From: Labyrinthula sp. Ha
Lineage: Eukaryota > Sar > Bigyra > Labyrinthulida > Labyrinthulaceae
NCBI GenBank assembly: GCA_015227615.1
Contig: JAALGZ010000006.1
Location: 186,001 to 250,000, forward strand
DNA length: 64,000 nucleotides
Reading direction: 5' to 3'
In this document: one piece after another, positions 1 through 10,622 of the stretch
How the letters are laid out: each line of letters starts with the position of its first letter
Numbering within the stretch: position 1 is the stretch's first letter
Program-made: the position numbers and the translations under genes
Notes under the pieces: model-generated
What the model was told of the DNA's origin: nothing
What the model saw: only the letters and a program-made list of their open reading frames with translations
Databases searched by the model: none

Positions 1-3000
1 TAGCTGGAATTTTCTGCTAAGATAAATGATAGCAAATAATTGTAGTTATTATCCTTTTTGTTGTAACCTCTTTTACATTTTTGGTCAGAAATTAAAGGAA
101 TTCTTTTATGGTTGGAGAAATATTCCATTTTGAACTATAAATATAAAATAACTATATTAATTTTTTTTATCTGTGTTGTTGTATTGGTTCACTTAATAAT
201 GGGTTTAAAGGTTAAGTTTAGGCTTAAACTCTAAAATTTTATTTTTTGCAAATATTTTATAAGTTCATTTTCTATATTCCTAATGAAGTTAACAACATGG
301 ATATTGATGTACTTTTTCTGTTCCTTTATATAAAGAAGTTTGAACAGCGATTTAGATTCATTTAGAGAAGTATTTCGTATTGAGGAGCTATATACCGTTG
401 CTACTAGCACCACATTACAAGAATACTTATATTGAAAATCTGTAAATATTTGTTGATAGACATCTGTTTCTGAAAGGTAGAATAGTAGAGGAAAATAAAA
501 GGAAAATAACAGTCTCTTTGGAATCTCATGCTTTATTGACTGGTAGTTATCTCTTAATAGCGTTAGATTACCATTGCTAATAACGCTTTCCTCATTTCTA
601 AGATTTAACTAATCAAAGTGCTTAGATAGACTAACCCTAAATTAATAGAATAAAAGTGTAAGAAGGAAGATGTGCAGTGATTCTCCTCACTTTTCAATTA
701 ATTTTTTTGTTCTTTATTGTTATGATATGACAGGATAATGTGGGAAAATGTTATTAAACTCAATACGAAATTATATAGACTACCATTCCATATCTCAACA
801 AAAATTATAATACTATGTACACTATACCCCTTTGCAAGAATCGTCTAAACTATACCAAGTCTATTAAAATTAAGCTGTTTGGAAGAAATATTTCTAGATA
901 TTTCCAAAATGAAAGATTTATCACCAAATAGTACATAAATCGCATCTGTGCCTATGTAGTTGGCATATTGATATAATCCCAAAGATGATTCTATCAGGAT
1001 TCATTCTTGCTACTTTCATCGTAGTGTTGGACAACATACAAACTAAAAAAAATTACTCGAGTTTTATGCCGGTGGCTTGGGTGGGAGTTAATTTCAACTA
1101 CGCAAATGCTATTACTTTTATAGAATGAACAACGCCTCAAGAGAATCTGTATTTTCTAGTCGCCAAGAATTTCTAGTTAAATTAATGTATCGGGCAATGC
1201 AGTTATAAAGTTACTCTGAGCTACATCGAAAAGCTGAAAATGACCAGGTTTTGTTATTATGGAAAAGTTTATTGCTTTTTTCTGCAGTTCTATTAGAAAA
1301 TTGTTGGTCTCTAAATGAAGAGCAAAGATGGGCATCTGTTAGTATTTCTATCATCTTATGATAGATACTATTTTATCCAGGTAAAATTTTAATATCTTAT
1401 TCTTCAAAGAGTAGTCAACATAAAATTATACCAAAATTTTAAAAGAGTTTTACTTTATTCACAGTACTTCTTCCTATTTGACGATTATAGCTAAATTTTG
1501 AATAATCTGAGCTATCATTACTATTCTGGTACGCAGTCTTGACTAAAATCTTTGAGCAGGTATTGTTGGATTTTTATGTAGAATTATAGCCTTACTTTAG
1601 CAGGCTATAACACCGGGTAGAGTTTGCTCTTGGGGCATTAGTACTTATAAAAGAGGCTGCACCAACACCAGGTTATAGTTTGATCTCCGATATATATATT
1701 GTAGATATAGGTAGTTAAGTATTGGTGGTACCTACTACTCTTGAAAAATTATCCAATTATGGCCAAGTTATCAAATGGCTGGACTACTGATATAAGAGAA
1801 AATTTAAGGATATATGTAGGAAAACATAAATCCGCTTGAGAACTATACACGTGAGAAAGTATAATAATTCTACTCACAGAAGCTATGCCATGATCGAGTG
1901 CGAAACATGCTAAACAAGTCATACCCATGTCCTTTATGAATTAAAGTTAAAAGAATGAACGTAATTAAAACATATGTAGCCAAGTTGAAGGAACTTATAC
2001 ATCTTAGAAAAGCAACTAACGATACCATCGCTAAGTAATAAACCTTCAAGAACATAAACTCACCGTACAACGAAGGTTAATTAGTCTAGTTCATAATTTT
2101 CTTACCTGGGATTTAGAAAAGGACTATAACCAATTCTCTATCAACTAGACAGCAGCTGACGACCGTTCCGAATTTTAAATTGACTGGAGTTTTGATACCC
2201 GTGACACCATGAAAAAACTTTGGTTATTTGATCTTGTCTATTAACCAAGGGAAGAGATATAAGGATGGAACAATACATCTTGGAATGAATTTTTCTTTTA
2301 TTTTTATGTCCAATAGTTAAGATATTCTTGTAATTAGAGCTAACTCCGGGATACCAAAGCTAACTAAATTAATTAGTAGCTACCTCACAAACATAGCTAC
2401 TCTACATGATTACATTAAAACTAAAAGAAAGCAATCAGATATTAGCGTCAGTATAAGAAGTGTATGGTTATTACTGATTGATGTCTTGCCGTTCCCAAAT
2501 GCAACAAGCACAAAAGGGAACCATCGTACGAATGGGCTATTCTACCTTTGTACTTTGTGAAAAAAATATAGATGAAAAGGGTATATGAAAAGTTATTGTT
2601 TTGTTGCAAGGTAACACTGAAATTTGAAACACTTGTATAATGAACTAAGATAACCAGGCTCTAAATCTCTATTTGCAGAATATACTTTAATGAATTTTCT
2701 ATTTCTTATGGAAACTGTTGCGGTAGATAGATGTCATATTATGAAGCCGACGAGCGAGGAAGCTCCTAAACTTCTAAAGAAGATAATGTCATATTTCAGA
2801 GTAATAACCCTCAAGGTATAGCAACTCCATTTTTGATGAGTTATTCAAGTATAAGCACAGACTCTATATTTTGCACTTCCATAAAAAAGATTTCAAATGA
2901 ATCCGTGGAGAACTATACAGGAGTATTTCTTATTAATCAATCTTGAGGCACGTGTAAAAATTATCTATAAGAAATTATGCCAACAAAAGATTCTTGACTT

Positions 3001-3347
3001 TATTAAATGATCTGTTTCTAAGCCATTAGCCAATTCTTTAGTCTTCGTTTAATGACCTATGTTATTAGAAGAGAACAACCAGATGGGTTTGGATCAGTTT
3101 TCTGCAGGAGTAAGAAACTATCACTACTTCTCTTGTTCGGGCATAAGAGAATAACCAGGAGTGATTTAACTCAGAATTATAATACTCTCTTTTAAGACTA
3201 TCATTCTAAAACAAAACAACATGATTTTTCAAATTGCACGTCAAAAATTAACGAGATTGCAGACTTGTTTTCAGCAAACATATGCATAACAAGAAACCGA
3301 ATGAATAAAGACATAATTTTCCCATTAAACCCTCTTGCAGTGTAGAA
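1..3347. other. AT-rich non-coding stretch
   Basis: I see no gene here. Open frames are short (at most about 66 codons), carry no recognisable motif and have low-complexity AT-rich composition. No tRNA, rRNA or long repeat was recognised. The right end is the 3' flank of the flavoprotein gene that ends at 3348. A gene split by many very short introns could be missed by eye. Confidence 0.5.
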
Positions 3348-6300
3348 CTACCAGTCAAACTTTTCAAAGTCCATAAAACTCTCCTGCTCTTTCTTAGTCC
3401 TAACTAAGAACTTCTCATGATCAGTATAAGCATTCTGCTTTCCCTCCGCCAAGCGAACAGTACAACCAAAACCGGATTTGTAGTCGATGTGATCAGGAAC
3501 AAAATTAATCTTAGCCTTGGAACTTCTTAGTTGTTCTTCAACTGTAATCTTACATCCGAGAAGGCATACTCTTCTTCCAGCTTGCACTCCAACAGCCTTT
3601 ACTGCACTTTCTAATAGTTTGCACTGGGGGATTCTTAAGCCACCACCTTGAAGATCATCAATTCTATAACTGAAGCCTACGTAAAATCTTAGCATATAGC
3701 CCATGTAAAAACTACCAAAAAAGCTGTAAAGCGGAGGAATATTTTCTTCTAGGACCTGTATAAAATTTTCTGTACATGATTGAAAAAAAGTCTCCTGATT
3801 GGCGCTATTTTCCTCCCAAAACGCTTTATATAGTTGTCTAAAATCTGTAAAGTCACATTCGAGGAAGTTTTTTATTTCATGAAGGATAATTCCAGGGTGA
3901 GAAACTTTCAATTTAGATTCCACACTCTTCAATTTCCTTTGGAAAAAATTTTCAGCATTAACGTCATATTTCCCTTTAACCTCTTTGTGATCTACATAGT
4001 TTTTGTAGGACTTAAGTAGAGGTAACCAGCTGACATAAGTATCAAGATCCAAATTAGAGTATGGTGGCAAATTTGAACCCATCGAAAGGGTGTCTTTATC
4101 CTCATCTTCCTTCACAGCCTGTTGCATTTCACTTTCTAGGCCATATAACCTATTTAATGACGCTGCTCTCTCCTTCCTCAAGCTGTAGTATTCCATGTAG
4201 GGATAGGACACGATGTAATAGGTAGACCACAAGAAGTTGCAAAATGTGGAAAAACAGAACGCAATAAGAAATCCGATGGCACCATACGATAAAGGGTTCA
4301 AGAAAAAATTTTCTACTCTCTCATATTCTTCTATAGTCTTGTCATCATTAGGTTTCTCAAAACCTTTTAATTGCCCAGTTAACCCAGCAAGCATCATTTT
4401 ATTGTAATTCATTAAATGGTGAACAGATTCAAAATGCGAACTAGCATGAACGAAGAATGTGTTATTCAAACCTTGCCGTTCAAGTAAGTTCCACATATTA
4501 CCTTTTAACAGGCTTTTTCGCCCAAAATGCGTAAAATAGGTGCACTCGAACGAGAATATTTTCTTTATCTTTTCATAAGTTCCCATATCTGGTCGATATT
4601 TATCAAAAAAATCTTGGAATTTATTGTCAAGGTCATGTTCACCTATTCTCTTTCCCGGCGCAACATATTGGTAAACCAACTTTTCCCGCACGACATCCCT
4701 ATTCGGGTCTGTCAAGTGACCTTTTTTAGTGCATAGATTGGGCTGCAACGCCTTATAGCTATCTCTTATTAACGAAACGTCTCCCTCACCTGGCTTGACT
4801 TTCACATCATTTTCAAACTCTAGCATTGGATCAATAAACACACGCATATGGCGTCTAGGGAAATGTCCATTTGATTCTGGTCTGATTATGGTTGTCCTAA
4901 ACCTTGCAGCTTGAATATCGTGGCTTAAAAGAATGTCTTCCTCCTCCTTATTCAACTTCATATGAACAGACTTTTGAGCAGGCGTAAGATGTGGATCATT
5001 AACAGGAGCAGCCATAATTAAGAAATCATGTTTATCACAGTAATCCTTTCCCCCTTGGTCATATCTAATAATTATTTGTCCGCACTGACTACGTTCAATA
5101 TCTTTAATATTGACACAGCGCTTCACTCGAGAAGAAGCATCATCAGGTGTTTTTTCTAGGCCATCGACCTTAAGGAGCCTTTTCCAAACTGTTTCCCAAC
5201 CTGCAATAAGCATGGCTTTCGTAGGACGGTCTATATCAAAGAAAGTACGTCCAAGCTTCTCATATTGCCTTTCTAAATATTTAAGCACTGCACTAAGAAA
5301 CCCATCACTGGAATCTCTCCTCATAAATATAATTCTCCATAAGGAAAATTCATCCAACTGCTCCGGTGTGAGCCACGTCATAGCCCAAAAAGTAGGAATA
5401 TCCTTCAATAAACCATATCCCTGTCCAGACACCGAGTACATCCAAACTGGGTAAAGTGAGTACAAGCCATTCTCATGAAGAAATTCTTCGAATGGCATCA
5501 TGAGTATCTCCATTTGCTTCCTAGATCTTCTTGCAGGCATGGTATAGTGCCATGCTCCCATCAAATCTTTCTGCAGCCTAATATATTTCTTCACTATTCT
5601 AAAAATTGTTACAAGTACAACCAGCCTCTTGAGCCAAGGCATCCAACCAAACAGGGGCTTCAACTTGGACTGTTCAGCAACTGCATCATGAGTCAATCTA
5701 AGTAGATCACGTTTATTTCCTTGTGCAATAGGACCACCTTCGAATGCATAAGTATCAGGCCCAACCTCTGCCAAAAGGTTGGGTTCATCGTAACTTGATT
5801 TATCCTCTAGATCCTTAATGAAATCCCTGGTGGTAAAATAGGTACTTGAGAGGTAACCTGTTCCAAGCTCATGGAAAAACGGCTTTCCTCCTTTTCGGAA
5901 ATCTTGCTTTGTTCTGTTGCCATAGATAAGTTCTCCATTATCAGCATAAGAAGGAGAATTAAGAAGCAACAAATCATCCCCCTCACCATCATAATTGTAT
6001 TTTACAGTTACAGTTTTGCCTCCTATATGCTCTTCCTTCTCATAAATAGTGATATTATCAGGAGGCAGTCCTTTTTCAATTAATAAGTGAGCCATGTGCA
6101 AACCTGAAGGTCCAGCCCCAACTATTGCCACCCTTGAATTTACCTTTGGTAGTTTGGGGCTAAATTTTCTTCTAAGAGCCTGTTCGAGGACTCGAAGGTG
6201 ACTGTCAATGCGCACATCAATTTCGTCTTTCTGTTTTGAATTAACAAAAAGTCCCCCAGTCTTTACCTCTCTCTCTCTAATACCAATATAGAGATGACAC

Positions 6301-7046
6301 TTATCAATTTTTCCTTGAAAAGAGCTAAATACGAACAAGGTTTTTCTCCCACTCGAGAGATTAACGGGACGAGTTTCTTCGTCTACCTTCTCGTACGCAA
6401 ACCTGTATACCGGGTGTTGGATATTGCTGCTTTGCGTTTTTTCGCATACTTTTATTTCATTTACGACAGATGAGATGAACCCTTCTTCATATTGAGAGTA
6501 TCTAAACTGGCAACCTGGAAGTGGCCCTCTAATCTCATCGCTACCCTGCACGAACTTCTCCCATTGTGGGCAAGGATCAAATCCATAAAATCCAGCTCTT
6601 CTTGCTTTATCTTGGTTTGGTTTTAACAGGAAGGACAAAAAATTTAGATAATTGGTCACAAGGGAAAAGCACTGCTCTGGGGAAAAATGAAGAACCAGGC
6701 GCCGTTCCACTTTAATCTCTGACTTTAGAAACTTTCTTTGTTGTATATGTTTTGGGATTTTTCTTAGCTTAGAGGGCAAGGATCCATGAATTTTATGTGG
6801 GCAACCCTCTGTTACCTCATAAACCGATGTTGTTAAATCTTTCTCTAACCCCTTGACGTAGAAATTAGGTTCATCAGGTGTCCCAACATTGCTTAGGTTA
6901 ATCCTTGGAGTAACATCTTCAACATTAGAAGAACCCTTCTTACTAGTTTCAGCCTCAGAGTGCGTATCACTTTCGCTGGCTGCCACTGAGCTGTCAGTTT
7001 TATCCACAGTGTCTTGTTTTTCAGTGTCTTCTTTCTCAACCTTCAT
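3348..7046 (-). CDS. Multidomain membrane flavoprotein, copy A1 (SRPBCC-like / FAD oxidoreductase / D27-like)
   Basis: A single uninterrupted frame of 1232 residues. Residues 1-60 are acidic and Ser-rich. GLEKDLTT (66-73) is shared by all three family members. Residues about 110-296 look like an SRPBCC/START-type lipid-binding domain, ending in a long helix. The FAD dinucleotide fold starts at 306 with GAGPSG (310-315), followed by YEKEEHIGGKT (335-345); the distal flavin segment is near 861-894. A hydrophobic segment spans about 920-948. The C-terminus (about 1125-1200) resembles the D27 carotenoid-isomerase domain: Cys1142, Cys1161-x3-Cys1165-Lys and Cys1195. Likely an ER-anchored redox or isomerisation enzyme on a hydrophobic substrate; the real substrate is unknown. 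It is transcribed divergently from a P450. The first ATG is taken as start because its A-rich leader resembles that of copy A3. The FAD domain is near certain; the two end domains are by eye. Confidence 0.93.
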   Translation of the reverse strand: MKVEKEDTEKQDTVDKTDSSVAASESDTHSEAETSKKGSSNVEDVTPRINLSNVGTPDEPNFYVKGLEKDLTTSVYEVTEGCPHKIHGSLPSKLRKIPKHIQQRKFLKSEIKVERRLVLHFSPEQCFSLVTNYLNFLSFLLKPNQDKARRAGFYGFDPCPQWEKFVQGSDEIRGPLPGCQFRYSQYEEGFISSVVNEIKVCEKTQSSNIQHPVYRFAYEKVDEETRPVNLSSGRKTLFVFSSFQGKIDKCHLYIGIREREVKTGGLFVNSKQKDEIDVRIDSHLRVLEQALRRKFSPKLPKVNSRVAIVGAGPSGLHMAHLLIEKGLPPDNITIYEKEEHIGGKTVTVKYNYDGEGDDLLLLNSPSYADNGELIYGNRTKQDFRKGGKPFFHELGTGYLSSTYFTTRDFIKDLEDKSSYDEPNLLAEVGPDTYAFEGGPIAQGNKRDLLRLTHDAVAEQSKLKPLFGWMPWLKRLVVLVTIFRIVKKYIRLQKDLMGAWHYTMPARRSRKQMEILMMPFEEFLHENGLYSLYPVWMYSVSGQGYGLLKDIPTFWAMTWLTPEQLDEFSLWRIIFMRRDSSDGFLSAVLKYLERQYEKLGRTFFDIDRPTKAMLIAGWETVWKRLLKVDGLEKTPDDASSRVKRCVNIKDIERSQCGQIIIRYDQGGKDYCDKHDFLIMAAPVNDPHLTPAQKSVHMKLNKEEEDILLSHDIQAARFRTTIIRPESNGHFPRRHMRVFIDPMLEFENDVKVKPGEGDVSLIRDSYKALQPNLCTKKGHLTDPNRDVVREKLVYQYVAPGKRIGEHDLDNKFQDFFDKYRPDMGTYEKIKKIFSFECTYFTHFGRKSLLKGNMWNLLERQGLNNTFFVHASSHFESVHHLMNYNKMMLAGLTGQLKGFEKPNDDKTIEEYERVENFFLNPLSYGAIGFLIAFCFSTFCNFLWSTYYIVSYPYMEYYSLRKERAASLNRLYGLESEMQQAVKEDEDKDTLSMGSNLPPYSNLDLDTYVSWLPLLKSYKNYVDHKEVKGKYDVNAENFFQRKLKSVESKLKVSHPGIILHEIKNFLECDFTDFRQLYKAFWEENSANQETFFQSCTENFIQVLEENIPPLYSFFGSFYMGYMLRFYVGFSYRIDDLQGGGLRIPQCKLLESAVKAVGVQAGRRVCLLGCKITVEEQLRSSKAKINFVPDHIDYKSGFGCTVRLAEGKQNAYTDHEKFLVRTKKEQESFMDFEKFDW

Positions 7047-7490
7047 TGATTTTTTTTGTTTAGTTTTGCTTCTGAAGTTCGGGGAAAAATTTTATCAAAT
7101 ATTCATGAGATTGACAGAAGTTGACGTCATACCTTGAGGCTTCCCCGGGTGCTTCTTCTTCTTCATTTTAATCTTCACTGTTGACGACACACTCATTTTA
7201 ACGGCATTCTTGGGAATAAAAAACAATAATGCTCAGTAATGAAAATTTACACTGTGCAGGATATACAAAGTGATATCAAGTAAGCAAGTAAGTTTAAACG
7301 TGCACAAAAATAAGTATGTGCACACAGTATGGCACACGTGTCTAATGATGACGTCTAAAATATCCTGCAAGGAAGTAAACTGACAAAAAAGCTATTCTTA
7401 GGGAAAAGATCCAAAAGGTGAAATATTTGAAGACGACTCAATTGGACAATAAAATTTAGCAAAAAAAATAGAAATAGAATAGAATAAATA
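7047..7490. promoter_or_regulatory. Bidirectional promoter between flavoprotein A1 and P450-1, with ACGT-core sites
   Basis: This 444 bp gap must hold the promoters of two divergent genes. It contains a perfect CRE-type palindrome TGACGTCA (7122-7129), a palindrome ACACGTGT with a G-box CACGTG core (7334-7341) and TGACGTCT (7349-7356). ACGT cores are classical bZIP targets, and bZIP-like genes lie in the same cluster. At 7429-7454 there is GAAGACG followed by GACAATAAAA. The same pair sits at a similar distance upstream of two other P450 start codons. No clear TATA box was assigned. Confidence 0.6.
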
Positions 7491-9200
7491 ATGACTGTTA
7501 TACCCTGGAGTCAGTACATGCCAGAGACGCTGCCACCACTTGATTCTTGGCTTTTGTTGTATACTATCATTTCGCTATTCGTTCTGACGCTGGCAAAAAA
7601 ATTGCTCAAGTTCGTATATACTTATGCCAAATCAGCTTGGATTTGGAGAAATTTGCCGGGTACTATAAACCCTTACTTTTTTGTACGAATGCTTCAAAAA
7701 ATGGGATCGCTCTACGATTTCCAGAGAGAGACTTGCGAGACTTATACCAAAGCAGCAAAAAAGAGAGTTGATTTTATAAAAGCCCCGTATTCGCCATCGT
7801 TGGAGGTCTTAGTGTGTTCGCAAGAAGCATATGATTTTCTTTTCTTCCAGAAGAATTGTCTCACGGATACCTTTGATAGAAGAAAATACGTACCATTCGC
7901 AGTATTTGCAGAGTTGTTTGGCAACAGATCATTGCCAATGTTGAGAAACGCAAACAGACATCCAAGTGAGCAATACTATTGGAAGAAACAAACTGACTTT
8001 TTGGAACGATTTCTTCCTCGACTTTCTGACCTAAAACCTGGACATCATTTGTACAAAAGAATGTGGAAAAACTTGAATACGGAAACGGATTGCCTGCTGG
8101 GTACGCTAACCAGTGAATTGAATGGTACAAGAAAAAACAGAGTTGATGTCTTACCTGTTGTTAGAAGCTTTATAGGAAGTAATATGAAATATTTACTTTT
8201 TGGAAGTTTTATTGAAGAACTTGAAAGAGACAAGGAAACAGATATTGTTCAAACATTTTATGATGCCCAAAAGGCTATCTTACAGGCGACCGTGTTTAGA
8301 TTAAAAGTTTATGCACTTGTAAGCATTTTGCCTTTCCCTTTAAATAATGTGGGAAGATGGTTTGGCAATCGTCTTGGGGAAGAAAATAATGAGTTTAACC
8401 AAATAAAAGAAGATTTTCAGGAGTATACAAAGAACGCAATAAGAACAGCAAAAAGGTTAGATTTGGATGTGATGGACAAGAACAAAGATCTTGTTTGCAC
8501 ATTCCTGAGAGAAAGAATGTGGGATGATGAGTTACTAACCTCAATACTGTTTGTATGTATTGGTGGAACGTACAGTGGAAGTGCTTTGCCAGCATGGAGC
8601 ATATATTATATAGCAAAGGATAAAGGTAATGTTAAAAAAGAACTCTATAAAGAACTTTCTAAATGCCTGCGTGAGAAGAATGTTGAAGATGTTTCTCATT
8701 TAAGTGCAGTTGAACTAGATGCCTTGCCATATTTAAATGGAGTACTTCGTGAAGCAGGAAGATTGCGCCCACCTACTTTTCATGGACGTGTTGAAGCAGG
8801 TGTTGATTTACAGTTTACGGATGGAACAAAGTTCCCAAAAGGAACAAAATTTATTTATCTTCCTTATGCTTATGGAAATTTAGAGGAAAACTATAAGAAC
8901 TACGCTGAATTTATTCCTGAAAGGTGGATCACAAAAGATGGGACTTCTGAAAATATTAAACGTGGACCAACAGATATATTCGAAAACCGAGATAGAAAAT
9001 GTTTGGGAAAGTATTATATATTGCTTCAAACTAAGATGCTTATCGCAAATTTAATCATGAACTTTGAAATTTGCATGGATGAAAACGACGCCAATAAAAT
9101 TAAAAAGGGGTTAGGTTTGAACTTGGAGATCGCAGATGAGGGAAACAATAATCCAACGCAAATGTACGTTAATTTATCACCTAGAAAAAATAGGACATGA
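7491..9200 (+). CDS. Cytochrome P450, copy 1
   Basis: 569 residues, a normal length for a microsomal P450. A hydrophobic anchor lies near residues 18-45, followed by the Pro/Gly linker LPGTINPY. The K-helix ExxR is Glu421-Ala-Gly-Arg424, the PERW motif is at 476-479 and the haem-thiolate Cys is Cys504 in FENRDRKCLG. The haem loop has Arg where most P450s have Gly. The I-helix reads GGTYSGS (358-364), so the usual Asp/Glu-Thr pair for O2 activation is replaced by Tyr-Ser. Helix and C-terminal patterns recall the CYP86/CYP52-type clan, but subfamily and substrate cannot be told. It shares a 444 bp promoter with flavoprotein A1. P450 assignment is firm; monooxygenase activity is doubtful. Confidence 0.95.
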   Translation: MTVIPWSQYMPETLPPLDSWLLLYTIISLFVLTLAKKLLKFVYTYAKSAWIWRNLPGTINPYFFVRMLQKMGSLYDFQRETCETYTKAAKKRVDFIKAPYSPSLEVLVCSQEAYDFLFFQKNCLTDTFDRRKYVPFAVFAELFGNRSLPMLRNANRHPSEQYYWKKQTDFLERFLPRLSDLKPGHHLYKRMWKNLNTETDCLLGTLTSELNGTRKNRVDVLPVVRSFIGSNMKYLLFGSFIEELERDKETDIVQTFYDAQKAILQATVFRLKVYALVSILPFPLNNVGRWFGNRLGEENNEFNQIKEDFQEYTKNAIRTAKRLDLDVMDKNKDLVCTFLRERMWDDELLTSILFVCIGGTYSGSALPAWSIYYIAKDKGNVKKELYKELSKCLREKNVEDVSHLSAVELDALPYLNGVLREAGRLRPPTFHGRVEAGVDLQFTDGTKFPKGTKFIYLPYAYGNLEENYKNYAEFIPERWITKDGTSENIKRGPTDIFENRDRKCLGKYYILLQTKMLIANLIMNFEICMDENDANKIKKGLGLNLEIADEGNNNPTQMYVNLSPRKNRT

Positions 9201-9665
9201 CTCTTGCCTAAGAAATAACATATATTTGCGTATTGGGTGCATGGTTTTAGCCAACTGTTTTCAATCATAGAAGAGCCAATAAATGCTCATTTCCTACTTG
9301 GAGCTCCAACGACACTACCAAATTGGCTCTAATAGTTTGGATCTCATTCAGGATATTTAATTTATGTGTTGCAGATTCTTCTAGAATAGTCAATTTAGAA
9401 TCATATGTTTGGTATCAAACTGCAAAATGAAGGGCGTCCAACTTCTAGTGACGAAAAGTATAATTTGCTTGCTTTGTTTCGAGGACGATGAACGGATCCG
9501 ATTCGTAGGAAATGAACAATGATAATATTGTAACAAGTGTCTTTTCTAATAAAAAGCAAAACATAGGAGTTAATAGGTGATGTATAAAACGGCTTCCTAC
9601 TATTACTCCACGAAGGATAAGTGTAAAATTAGACCGCAGGCCAAGTGAGCAATTAACAGGATAAG
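9201..9665. other. Short convergent intergenic gap
   Basis: This gap separates the 3' ends of P450-1 and the membrane-protein gene on the opposite strand. It should hold both polyadenylation regions. I see no coding or structured element. Confidence 0.5.
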
Positions 9666-10622
9666 TTATTTATTAAAGGTTCCATATTCCTCAAACGAGT
9701 TTTTTCCATCGCGTGTGCCTTCTTCAATTAGACTAGATTTGAAATCTTTGTGAGTCTTATCCTGTCGTAAGCTTGAACTGCCATCTTGTCTGCAGCTCAA
9801 GAAATGTTGTAGAATTAAGCTAACCCTTCCAAACATATATTTATCTACGAAAAACAACAATAGTGGAGTATCGAACAAAAAAAACGATGTCACTGGCTCA
9901 AAATTCACAAACAAGAATGCTTCGTTACGAAAGTATGGAATCAACAAATAACCAAAGAAAAAGGCACTACACAAGTAATACACAAGCAAATAGTTCTTGA
10001 AGACTCGCAAATTATTACAAACAGCTGAGATATGACTAACTTGGATTTCCGATGTTTGGCTAAAATTTTTCAACTTCTCAAAGTGTTCTGTCAATTTGGT
10101 ATAGCATAAATTAACAAAGAAGAAATTAAAAAGGTTTGTGACGAGATCAACAAGTATAAACCTAGTATCATTATAATCTCCAACTCCAAGAATAAGAAAC
10201 CACATAATTGAGAAGGGGACTGCCAACATTATATAGTACTGCATGCCTTTCTGGTTGACATAGGATACAATTTCTTCATAAGAAAAAGATTTAGCTAGCA
10301 CTAGCGAGCCAAGGAATGTGACATCAATGTAGGAAATTAATAACAACAAAGTCTCCTTAAAAGCGAGTGTATACACTTGCCGAGAGACATAAGCGGATTC
10401 TATTCCTTGGAGGAAATGCCAGTCTATATTGCGAATCTGAGGAGAGAGAATAATCCACGTAAGAGTGTACACAGATATAAGAATGAAATATAAAACTTCG
10501 TGGTAGCAAAGAGGTAATGTATGCTTCTCAGAGCGACAGAAGGTTTTAACCAAGAAGCTTAGGGAACAGATTAGCACCACAACGTATAAGAAAAACTCAA
10601 AGGTATCAAACCAACTTGTCAT
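9666..10622 (-). CDS. Predicted seven-pass membrane protein, family not recognised
   Basis: 318 residues. Hydrophobic segments can be read near 8-26, 41-60, 90-110, 129-147, 154-173, 209-230 and 242-260, giving a seven-segment topology. A hydrophilic Ser/Lys-rich tail follows (about 261-318). There is no signal peptide separate from the first segment and no motif I recognise. Seven segments plus a hydrophilic tail allow a receptor, sensor or transporter; I cannot choose. A TATA-like stretch lies just upstream of the start codon. The gene diverges from P450-2 across a 392 bp promoter, so co-expression with the P450s is likely. An uninterrupted frame and sensible topology make the gene call solid; function is open. 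Confidence 0.75.
   Translation of the reverse strand: MTSWFDTFEFFLYVVVLICSLSFLVKTFCRSEKHTLPLCYHEVLYFILISVYTLTWIILSPQIRNIDWHFLQGIESAYVSRQVYTLAFKETLLLLISYIDVTFLGSLVLAKSFSYEEIVSYVNQKGMQYYIMLAVPFSIMWFLILGVGDYNDTRFILVDLVTNLFNFFFVNLCYTKLTEHFEKLKNFSQTSEIQVSHISAVCNNLRVFKNYLLVYYLCSAFFFGYLLIPYFRNEAFLFVNFEPVTSFFLFDTPLLLFFVDKYMFGRVSLILQHFLSCRQDGSSSLRQDKTHKDFKSSLIEEGTRDGKNSFEEYGTFNK

Noticed and set aside
5110-5454. Plus-strand frame of 114 codons
   Set aside because: Antisense shadow of flavoprotein A1.
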